NCBI GenBank assembly: GCA_046329585.1
Contig: JAXLUI010000001.1
Span: 3,162,001-3,226,000, forward strand
Direction of reading: 5' to 3'
Origin: DLKC01 sp002478885
GTDB lineage: Bacteria; Bacteroidota; Bacteroidia; Chitinophagales; Chitinophagaceae
DNA: 64,000 nt
Below, one piece after another: positions 35,743 through 43,709 of the stretch. Position 1 is the first letter of the stretch. Every line of letters starts with the position of its first letter. Under the pieces are notes generated by a model. It made no database searches, was not told where the DNA came from, and worked only from the letters and a program-made list of their open reading frames with translations. The position numbers and the translations under genes are program-made.

Positions 35743-38183
35743 ATGCCATTCACAAAAACCCACATAATCCTTAACGAGCACACAGAAATACTTCCTTATA
35801 CAAGTAATAACACAGGACGTTCTATTGAAATAAGAAGCAATGTAAATCGCGAGGATCATGGCAAAGCAATTCGCGACTCCTTTCGTGTCGCTGTTGAGGA
35901 AGCCGGCTTCGAAGACAGTGAATTTATATATGTAACATTCAGGTCAGCATATGGATTTCTTCTTGACCTTGATAAACTTGATAAAAGAAATTTTCGTTTA
36001 TCCTCAATCAGGCGAATTGATAATTTACCTGACGAAGAGCAGGTCAACTGGTGCTATGAAGCTACGGTTTGTTTGAACAGAAACGCGGTTTCTGAATTTG
36101 TTAACAAGATTGAGGAATATATTAATCGAGATACTCGTTGGGGAAATCCGGTAAATAACTCGCTTATTGCGAATATCGAAGAGATAAGGGCAGCTACAGT
36201 AGAAAGTTTTTGGCAAGAGCCGGAACTACCCTTTTCCTAACCCGCAGGAAACCGTTTGGTGGGAAGTGTGGCTTAACCGGGAACCGGAAGATAATTTAGA
36301 AAGCCCTTGCAACAGTTTTTGCAGAATTTAACAGAAGTAGGTATTCAAATTTCAACCAGGTATTTGGGTTTTCCTGAAAGTTGGGTATTCCTAATGCGAG
36401 CTAGTGTCATTCAACTTGGAGTAACTCTTTTATATACAAACAGGCTTGCAGAATTAAGAAAGCCGAAGGAAACGGCAGATTTTTTTACCTACATGGATAT
36501 TAAGGAGCAGGCTGAATGGATAAATGACTTAAATCAGAGGGTTGAGTGTCACATTGATAGTACTATTTCCGTTTGCCTCCTAGATACAGGTGTAACAATC
36601 GGCAACCCGCTCTTATCAAATTTAATAACGCAACATGATCTTGATGCTGTTGAACCTGCATGGACAAGAGCGGACACTATGAATCATGGAACTCCGATGG
36701 CTGGACTCATTCTTTATGGTGATTTGACCAATGCCTTGGATAGCAATGAAAGAATTGAAATTTTCCATCATTTTGAAAGTATAAAATTGATTGAGAAGAA
36801 CCATCAACACAATCCAGAAATCTATGGTTCAGTAACTCAGGAAGCCATTGCAAGAGGAGAAACTATTAACCCTAATAATAAAAGAGTTATCTGCATGGCG
36901 GTGACCTCCGATGCTCTGATTCATAAAGGCAGACCGTCCTCATGGTCGTCTGCAATTGACCAAACCTTGTTTGGTTCTGTAGATGAAGCGAATGATAAAA
37001 GCTTGTTTTTTGTTTCTTCGGAAACCTATCTCATGACGACAGGTTAGCATATCCTTTAAGTAACGAGGATTGTTCAATTGAAGACCCTGCTCAATCTTTC
37101 AATGCTATTACTGTAGGTGCGTTTACTTTAAAAAATCATATTGATCTTAATCAGTATCCCGGCTCTGAAATATTGGCTAGTACTGGTGCGATGTCACCAT
37201 GTAACACAACTTCTATTGGATGGGATAACGAATGGTGTCGCAAACCCGATATAGTGATGGAAGGCGGCAATCATGGAATAAAAAATGGCAATCTTATACT
37301 TGCAGATTCATTACAGTTATTATCTACATCGAGAGGAGGAATTGGAAGGTCTTGGCTTTATTCATTTGGCGATACAAGTGCTGCAACAGCTTTGGCATCA
37401 AAGTTCGCAGCAGAGCTTTATTATTCCTATTCAAATCTTTGGCCTGAAACTATTAGGGGTCTGATTGTTCATGCCGCTGACTGGACACCAGCAATGCTGA
37501 ATAATAGAACGATTCGACAATTAAGTGAAACGGAACGTAAGAAACTAATCCAACAGGTAGGGTATGGCGTTCCAAATATGCACAGAGCAAAATACAGTGC
37601 TAATAATTCTTTGTCATTAATCGCCGAACGAGTTTTAAAACCATACAAGCTAGAGGGATCATATGTTAAAACAGATGAATTTCATCTCTTTGATTTGCCT
37701 TGGCCTTCAGATGTATTGCAAGAATTGTTTAATACTGAGGTCCAATTTACTGTTACCCTTTCCTATTTTATTGAGCCTAATCCTGGAAGCAAGCGGTACG
37801 AGCTTGCCGCAAGCTATAGGTCTCACGGATTGCGCTTTAAAATGGTTGATAGCGGCGAAAGCGTAGATGCTTTTAAAGCAAGAATAAGTAAGCAAATGCG
37901 GGACGAAACATATATTCCTGAAGGTGGAGAACATTGGTTAATAAACTCAAAAATTAGAGATAAGGGAACTATTCATAAAGATATTTGGCGAGGAAGTGCC
38001 ATAGACTTATCGACTCGTAACAAGATAGCAGTTTACCCTGTTGGTGGTTGGTGGAGAACAAGAAAGAAACTGCAACGCTACAACAATTCCGTTCGGTATA
38101 GTCTGATAGTTACAATTGACGCGCCTCTTACTGACATTGATATATACACCCCTGTTATGAATCAGATAGAGATTGAAATATAA
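35743..38183 (+). pseudogene. ietS: Subtilisin-like (S8) protease of an IetAS-type system, three frame breaks
   Basis: Three reading segments (35743-36240, 36307-37047, 37020-38183) join into one protein of about 810 residues. The S8 catalytic residues are all present: Asp in VCLLDTGV, His in NHGTPMAGL, the oxyanion Asn in VSSGN and Ser in FGDTSAATALAS. The breaks are one-base changes in short runs: TTTT for TTT near 36233, CCC needing one more C near 36304, and GG needing GGG near 37018. IetS is the toxic protease held in check by IetA. Because no stop or catalytic change is seen, the true gene may be intact. It ends 237 bp before the next array unit. Confidence 0.75.
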
Positions 38184-38420
38184 CTATTTGAAAATGATCG
38201 CTTTATTCTAGTTAATGAGGTAAGTTATCTGCTTATAGGACCATGCCTTTATACTCTCATGGGCAAAGTTATAATCAGATTAAGGGAAAACTTGGGATTA
38301 AAGAAGATAAAGATTCCCGCTTGCAACAAAATATTTCGAACTGCGTGTCTTCAACCTTGAGATTACTCGGAAATAAAAAAGCATCTACAACGTTATTAGT
38401 TATAAGTGCTTGATTTTAAA

Positions 38421-38460
38421 GCTCCTCAGCGCAGACTTGAACTGCGGACCCTCTGATTAA
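38421..38460 (-). repeat. tRNA-Asn 3' half, copy H4
   Basis: A copy of the tRNA-Asn 3' half whose outer (discriminator) end directly abuts cargo sequence; the hairpin found at this place in other units is missing. Confidence 0.85.
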
Positions 38461-38761
38461 TCCCGGAGTTCCGGGACTCTAACCAGCTGAGCCAGCACTC
38501 CTGTTGGGTTAAATATGGGATCAATGAGTTGTTCTATTAATTTTCTGCTTCGCTGATTTTTGATAAATTTTTCGATGCGCCTGGCAATTTTGATATCATC
38601 GCTACAGGCAAAGGCAGCTTTCAAAACCCATGGCCTGTGTTTAGACGTGTAGGTGTTAAAAGGAATGCTGTTATGTTCGGTGAGCCTTCTTTGTGGATCA
38701 TCAGTGTAGCCACGTAATATTTATCAGCGGAAGATGAGTAAATAACGTAGATGTAGTACAA
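38457..38761 (-). pseudogene. GIY-YIG nuclease gene, array copy 4, frameshifted
   Basis: Full-length match to the array gene, but the start ATG is changed to TTG and one C is lost near 38710 (GTAGCCACG for GTAGCCCACA), breaking the N-terminal frame. The tRNA-like 3' end has AGTT for AAGT in the CCGG hairpin. Confidence 0.85.
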
Positions 38762-38766
38762 AAAAT

Positions 38767-38790
38767 AAACCCCGCGATAATGCGGGGTTT
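38767..38790 (-). terminator. Array terminator hairpin, copy 4
   Basis: AAACCCCGC/GCGGGGTTT as at 33403-33426, followed on the minus strand by ATTTTTTG. Confidence 0.75.
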
Positions 38791-38830
38791 GCTCCTCAGC
38801 GCAGACTTGAACTGCGGACCCTCTGATTAA
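38791..38830 (-). repeat. tRNA-Asn 3' half, copy H5
   Basis: Exact copy of the tRNA-Asn 3' half, 370 bp from H4 and 375 bp from the intact tRNA. Confidence 0.88.
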
Positions 38831-39132
38831 TCCCGGAAGTCCGGGACTCTAACCAGCTGCGCCAGCACTCCTGTTGGGTTAAATATGGGATCAATGAGTT
38901 GTTCTATTAATTTTCTGCTTCGTTGATTTTTGATAAATTTTTCGATGCGCCTGGCAATTTTGATATCATCGCTACAGGCAAAGGCAGCTTTCAAAACCCA
39001 TGGCCTGTGTTTAGACGTGTAGGTATTAAAAGGAATGCTGTTATGTTCGGTGAGCCTTCTTTGTGGATCATCAGTGTAGCCCACATAATATTTATCAGCG
39101 GAAGATGAGTAAATAACGTAGATGTAGTACAT
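38827..39132 (-). CDS. GIY-YIG nuclease domain protein, array copy 5
   Basis: A 101-residue protein identical to copies 1 and 2; the DNA differs by at least one silent base (CGTTGAT for CGCTGAT). It lies directly after the intact tRNA-Asn on the minus strand, separated only by the terminator hairpin, so any transcript from the tRNA promoter must pass that hairpin. The last codons form a tRNA-like D-arm and the stop is in H5. Confidence 0.8.
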   Translation of the reverse strand: MYYIYVIYSSSADKYYVGYTDDPQRRLTEHNSIPFNTYTSKHRPWVLKAAFACSDDIKIARRIEKFIKNQRSRKLIEQLIDPIFNPTGVLAQLVRVPDFRD

Positions 39133-39140
39133 AAAAAAAT

Positions 39141-39164
39141 AAACCCCGCGATAATGCGGGGTTT
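39141..39164 (-). terminator. Array terminator hairpin, next to the intact tRNA-Asn
   Basis: AAACCCCGC/GCGGGGTTT, starting 2 bp after the tRNA 3' end and followed on the minus strand by ATTTTTTT. Confidence 0.8.
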
Positions 39165-39165
39165 G

Positions 39166-39239
39166 CTCCTCAGCGCAGACTTGAACTGCGGACCCTCTGA
39201 TTAACAGTCAGATGCTCTAACCAACTGAGCTACTGAGGA
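39166..39239 (-). tRNA. tRNA-Asn (anticodon GTT)
   Basis: On the minus strand 74 bases fold as a complete tRNA: acceptor TCCTCAG/CTGAGGA, D-arm GCTCAGTTGGTTAGAGC, anticodon arm TCTGA CTGTTAA TCAGA with GTT, and T-arm GTTCAAGTC inside GCAG/CTGC pairs. CCA is not encoded. It is the only complete tRNA in the window and the source of the 3' halves in the array. Confidence 0.93.
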
Positions 39240-39318
39240 ATCCTTTATTTTCCCTTTCGGGGCTGCAAAAATAGGAGATTTTGGTTTGTAGCCAAATGCT
39301 TTCAATTATTTTTTTAGA

Positions 39319-39672
39319 TCAAAAGCCAAAGAGACCTTTTTCTTCCATCCCGATATAAATGCCGTCGGCACGTTGTTCAATGGGCCAGTGTTTGAGAAAA
39401 TAGCCTTCACCGCTTACGTTTCTTCCGTTCCGGGGATTGAAACGATAACGGTGTAAGGGGCAAACAAGATTTCCTGCAGCATCCATAAAACCTTCTGAGA
39501 TAATGCCGCCTGCATGCGGACATTTATTTGCGCAGGCAAAGAGGTCTTTATCTTTCCGGGCGATTGTTATTGTTTTATCTGCGACCTGAATTGTGGTCAT
39601 ATTATTGGCGGCAAACTGAAATTCTGTAACTGACTCAGCAATTTTTGTCCATTTATACCTGCCTGTATTCAT
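39319..39672 (-). CDS. Rieske [2Fe-2S] ferredoxin-like protein
   Basis: A 117-residue protein with the Rieske cluster ligands C51 and H53 (NKCPHAGG) and C71 and H74 (VCPLHRYRF). It resembles the small soluble ferredoxins and NirD-like subunits that pass electrons to oxygenases or reductases. No signal peptide and no partner oxygenase gene nearby. It is separated from the tRNA by 80 bp. Confidence 0.88.
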   Translation of the reverse strand: MNTGRYKWTKIAESVTEFQFAANNMTTIQVADKTITIARKDKDLFACANKCPHAGGIISEGFMDAAGNLVCPLHRYRFNPRNGRNVSGEGYFLKHWPIEQRADGIYIGMEEKGLFGF

Positions 39673-39739
39673 AAGAATTCAAAGTTCTTGCGAAACGCCG
39701 GACTACTCAAATGATTTTTGGGCAGCCTTTTTCCTGTTC

Positions 39740-39812
39740 CATTCAGCACAGCAGCTGAAGTGTGCGACGCAAGGGAAGTTGGGATAAGTATTACCGCCGG
39801 GTTCAAAAAGTG
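39740..39812 (-). repeat. Dispersed repeat, half element (site 14)
   Basis: AAGTGTGCGACGCAAG at 39758-39773 followed by GCCGGGTTCAAAAAG near 39797-39811. It lies between the divergent Rieske and GH51 genes. Confidence 0.75.
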
Positions 39813-39916
39813 GTTTCTTCCGGTCTTAAAAAAAAGTCCTCTTAAATTTATAAATGTAATAATAACACTTATCTTTAATCCCCGCAAACTCTTGCCATCA
39901 TATTAAAATCGTTATT

Positions 39917-41464
39917 ATGAAATTTAACCGCTTGCCATTCCTTGCGTCCTCATTATTCCTTTACGTTACTGCATTCGCGCAGCAAACCAACATCGTAGTG
40001 AACACTGCAGATGCGATCACTACTATCAATAAAAATATATATGGCCACTTCGCTGAACACCTGGGCCATTGCATTTATGGAGGTTTTTATGTTGGCGATA
40101 CCAGCAAAACCATTCCCAATACAGACGGTGTGCGTAATGATATTATTGACGCACTGAAAAAGCTAAAGATCCCGAACCTGCGCTGGCCCGGTGGATGTTT
40201 TGCAGATACTTACCACTGGAAGGATGGCGTAGGCCCTCAAAGCAAGCGGCCAACGATCGTAAACAGGTGGTGGGGAGGTGTTACCGAAGACAACAGTTTT
40301 GGAACACATAACTTTTTAAACATGTGCGAACTGCTTGGTGCAGAGCCTTACCTCACCGGCAATGTAGGCAGCGGTTCCCCGCAGGAAATGGCAGATTGGG
40401 TGCAATATGTAAACTTCGATGGTAAAAGCCCCATGAGCGATTGGCGCAAACAGAATGGCAGGGAGCAACCATGGAAAGTTAAATTCTGGGGTATCGGCAA
40501 CGAGGCCTGGGGCTGCGGCGGAAACATGCGTCCCGAATATTATGCCGATGAATTTCGCAAGTTCGCGACTTTTATGACCGACTGGGGAAACACGGGCGGA
40601 CTTGTCAGGATTGCTTCCGGTGCAAGCGATGCAGATTATAACTGGACAGAAACATTAATGAAAAATATCCCTGTTGATATGCTTGGCGGACTTGGTGTGC
40701 ACCACTACTCGATTATCGATTGGAACAAGAAAAGCTCCGCAACCGAATTTACCGAAGACCAGTATTTCGCCACCATGAAAAGCGCTTTGCAAATGGATGA
40801 ACTCGTAACTAAGCACGCTGCCATAATGGATAAATACGACCCAAAGAAAAAAGTAGCAATGGTTGTTGACGAATGGGGCGGGTGGTACGATGTGGAGCCC
40901 GGCACTAATCCCGGCTTTTTATACCAGCAAAATACCATGCGTGATGCAATGATTGCGGGTGTTACACTTAATATTTTCAACAATCATGCAGACCGCGTTC
41001 GCATGGCCAACCTTGCCCAGTGCATCAACGTGCTGCAGGCCGTGATTCTTACAGACAAAGAAAAAATGATCCTTACGCCAACCTACCATGTAATGGAAAT
41101 GTACAATGTGCACCAGGATGCGAAGCTGTTGCCGCTGAAAATTCTCAGCAGCGATTACGTGCTGGGCAGCGAAAAGCTTCCCGCCGTTTCTGCCTCAGCT
41201 TCAAAAGATGCTGCGGGTAAAACCCATATTTCATTGGTAAATATTGATACAAAAAACACGCAAACAATTACCGTTAGCCTGGAAGGCGGGCAGTACGCCT
41301 CTGTAACAGGAAGAATTCTCACTTCAGCAAAGCTGCAGAACTACAATTCTTTTGAAGAGCCCAACAAAATAACGCCGGCAGCTTTTAACGGGGCCAGTTT
41401 AAAAGCAAATACATTAACTGTTAAACTGCCTCCTTTTTCTGTAGTGGTGCTTGAATTGAAATAA
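39917..41464 (+). CDS. Alpha-L-arabinofuranosidase, GH51
   Basis: A 515-residue exported GH51 enzyme with a signal peptide (about residues 1-22, ending AFAQ). The acid/base is E196 in WGIGNEAWG and the nucleophile E319 in VVDEWGG; the PNLRWPGGCF block is also typical. GH51 enzymes remove alpha-L-arabinofuranosyl side chains from arabinan, arabinoxylan and arabinogalactan with retention. It is the first gene of the arabinose island and is separated from the next GH51 by a dispersed repeat. Confidence 0.93.
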   Translation: MKFNRLPFLASSLFLYVTAFAQQTNIVVNTADAITTINKNIYGHFAEHLGHCIYGGFYVGDTSKTIPNTDGVRNDIIDALKKLKIPNLRWPGGCFADTYHWKDGVGPQSKRPTIVNRWWGGVTEDNSFGTHNFLNMCELLGAEPYLTGNVGSGSPQEMADWVQYVNFDGKSPMSDWRKQNGREQPWKVKFWGIGNEAWGCGGNMRPEYYADEFRKFATFMTDWGNTGGLVRIASGASDADYNWTETLMKNIPVDMLGGLGVHHYSIIDWNKKSSATEFTEDQYFATMKSALQMDELVTKHAAIMDKYDPKKKVAMVVDEWGGWYDVEPGTNPGFLYQQNTMRDAMIAGVTLNIFNNHADRVRMANLAQCINVLQAVILTDKEKMILTPTYHVMEMYNVHQDAKLLPLKILSSDYVLGSEKLPAVSASASKDAAGKTHISLVNIDTKNTQTITVSLEGGQYASVTGRILTSAKLQNYNSFEEPNKITPAAFNGASLKANTLTVKLPPFSVVVLELK

Positions 41465-41472
41465 GGTTTTTT

Positions 41473-41657
41473 GAGCCGGGCAGCAGAACAGAAACCGGCT
41501 TATGTTGCGTCGCACCCTTCGGCTGCAGAATGCCTGTTCACCAGGCGTAGCAGGTTAAACTTTAGATCATTTCACGGTTCATGAACAGATGAACAATGTG
41601 CCGAACCTTGAAGTGAGTGCCACAACAGGCGATGCCACAATTGCAAAAGCCGGCACA
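41473..41657. repeat. Dispersed repeat, paired element (site 15)
   Basis: Left core GTTGCGTCGCACCCTT at 41504-41519, right core the variant AAGTGAGTGCCACAAC at 41611-41626 followed by AGGCGATGCCA and AAAAGCCGGC. It separates the two GH51 genes. Confidence 0.82.
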
Positions 41658-41685
41658 CAAATAAAACATGCAATAATACCGCAGT

Positions 41686-43665
41686 ATGAAAATATATAAG
41701 CGCTTATGCTATTTACTTGCCCTGGTCGCCTGCATTAATGCACATGCACAACATTCGCTTGTAGTAAAAGTAAACGAACCCAAAGGCGACATACAGAAAA
41801 CCATGTGGGGCATTTTTTTCGAAGACATCAACATGGGCGCCGACGGCGGTATTTATGCCGAACTGGTAAAGAACCGTTCCTTTGAATTTTACCGTCCGCT
41901 GATGGGCTGGAAAGTAAACCAGAAAAATTTCAGGGAGGGCGCTGTGCTGGTAATGAACCGCAAGGCGAATGATAGCGCAAACCCACGATTCATAAGGGTT
42001 ACAGCTGCAGGTGGCTCAAAGGGCGACTTTGGCATGACCAATGAAGGCTTTCGTGGCATGGGTATAAAAAAAGACCTGCGTTATGATTTTTCCGTTCAGT
42101 ATAGGCAAGTGAATCCCGGTATAAAAATGCATGTGGAACTGGTGGACAGTACAGGAATGGTTTTGGGTGGCACTACGGTTGCAACCGATGCGCCCGATAC
42201 CAACTGGCATAAAGCAACTGCGTCTTTCACGGCAAATGCAACAGTTATGAGGGCGAAGATGAACCTGTGGTTCGAAGGCAGCGGTGTGATCGATCTTGAT
42301 ATGGTATCGCTCTTCCCCTCCGATACCTGGAAGAACAGGCCCGGTGGTTTGAGAGCCGATATGGTGCAAAAACTCGCTGATCTTAAACCCGGTTTTATCC
42401 GTTTTCCCGGTGGTTGTATCGTGGAAGGATTTGATTTGTCGCAACGTTACCAATGGAAGAAAACCGTTGGCCCGGTTGAGCAAAGGCAACTGATCATTAA
42501 CCGGTGGAATACAGAATTTACTGACCGTTTAACACCCGATTATTATCAAACATTCGGGCTTGGTTTCTTTGAATATTTTCAGTTGGCAGAAGATATCGGT
42601 GCAGAAGCATTGCCTATTCTCAACTGTGGCATGGCCTGCCAGTTCAATTCCTGCGAACTGGTACCACTCGATCAGTTGGGACCTTATGTGCAGGATGCAC
42701 TGGACCTGATTGAGTTTGCCAACGGCGATGTGTCAACCAAATGGGGAAAGCTTCGTGCCGATATGGGGCACCCGGCTCCATTCCGTCTCAAAATGATGGG
42801 TATTGGCAATGAAAACTGGGGACCCCAGTATGTGGAACGCCTTAAAATTTTCACCAAAGCGATCAAGGAAAAATATCCTGACTTTAAACTGGTGAACAGC
42901 TCAGGAACAGATCCCAATGGCCAGCGTTTCGATTTCCTGAACACGGAACTACGCCATATGAATGCCGACCTGATAGATGAACATTACTACCGTCCGCCTT
43001 CATGGTTTTTCAGCAACGCAAAACGATACGATACGTTCCCCCGCAACGCTTCAAAAATATTCGCAGGCGAATACGCTTCCCATTACAGCTGGGATATTGA
43101 CGGCACGCTGCGCAACAACTGGATCGCCGCTTTATCAGAGGCTGCTTATATGACCGGGCTGGAGCGCAATGCAGATGTGGTAAGCATGGCATCGTATGCG
43201 CCTTTGTTTGCGCATGTGGATGGCTGGCAGTGGTCACCTGATTTGATCTGGGTAAACAACCTGCAGTCTTACGGCACCCCCAATTATTACGTGCAGCAAC
43301 TCTTCTCAGTGAATAAGGGAAATAAGATTTTACCCATCACTATGAACAATATGGTGATCGCCGGGCAGGATAGTTTGTATGCTACTGCCTGTTTTGATAC
43401 GGCCACTAATGAAATAATTGTAAAGCTGGTAAATGCTTCTGCCAATGCGCAGGTTGGATCAATCAATCTTGCGGGTGTAAAAAAACTAGCCAAAGAAGGC
43501 TCGCTCACCGTATTAAAAAGTGAAGACCTGCTGACAGCAAATTCCTTTGATCAACCGCAGAAAGTTGCGCCGCAACAATCAGCCATACCTGTTAAAGGAA
43601 AAGATATCGTTTTAAACGCTGCACCTTATTCGCTTAATATCGTAAGAGTGAAGATGGAAAAGTAG
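41686..43665 (+). CDS. Alpha-L-arabinofuranosidase, GH51 with N-terminal carbohydrate-binding region
   Basis: A 659-residue exported protein. After the signal peptide (ending AHAQ) comes GIFFEDINMGADGGIYAELVKNRSFEF, typical of the larger GH51 group, then a CBM4/9-like sandwich (about 80-220) inserted before the barrel. The acid/base is E376 (GIGNENWG) and the nucleophile E462 (FAGEYASH). It probably acts on larger arabinosylated polymers. The next gene starts 44 bp later, and four genes to 47727 look like one transcription unit. Confidence 0.92.
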   Translation: MKIYKRLCYLLALVACINAHAQHSLVVKVNEPKGDIQKTMWGIFFEDINMGADGGIYAELVKNRSFEFYRPLMGWKVNQKNFREGAVLVMNRKANDSANPRFIRVTAAGGSKGDFGMTNEGFRGMGIKKDLRYDFSVQYRQVNPGIKMHVELVDSTGMVLGGTTVATDAPDTNWHKATASFTANATVMRAKMNLWFEGSGVIDLDMVSLFPSDTWKNRPGGLRADMVQKLADLKPGFIRFPGGCIVEGFDLSQRYQWKKTVGPVEQRQLIINRWNTEFTDRLTPDYYQTFGLGFFEYFQLAEDIGAEALPILNCGMACQFNSCELVPLDQLGPYVQDALDLIEFANGDVSTKWGKLRADMGHPAPFRLKMMGIGNENWGPQYVERLKIFTKAIKEKYPDFKLVNSSGTDPNGQRFDFLNTELRHMNADLIDEHYYRPPSWFFSNAKRYDTFPRNASKIFAGEYASHYSWDIDGTLRNNWIAALSEAAYMTGLERNADVVSMASYAPLFAHVDGWQWSPDLIWVNNLQSYGTPNYYVQQLFSVNKGNKILPITMNNMVIAGQDSLYATACFDTATNEIIVKLVNASANAQVGSINLAGVKKLAKEGSLTVLKSEDLLTANSFDQPQKVAPQQSAIPVKGKDIVLNAAPYSLNIVRVKMEK

Positions 43666-43709
43666 GAGCAGCATGTGTTTATCAATCACCTTGTTCAAAA
43701 ACAACTGTT

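Noticed and set aside
33054..38830. The tRNA 3' halves H1-H5 as additional tRNA genes
   Set aside because: The sequence 5' of each half cannot pair with the acceptor stem and lacks an anticodon arm of normal size, so no tRNA forms; only 39166-39239 is complete.
33054..39165. Array of repeated units as a CRISPR
   Set aside because: The units are about 372 bp long, almost identical throughout, and encode a protein; there are no short repeats with unique spacers.
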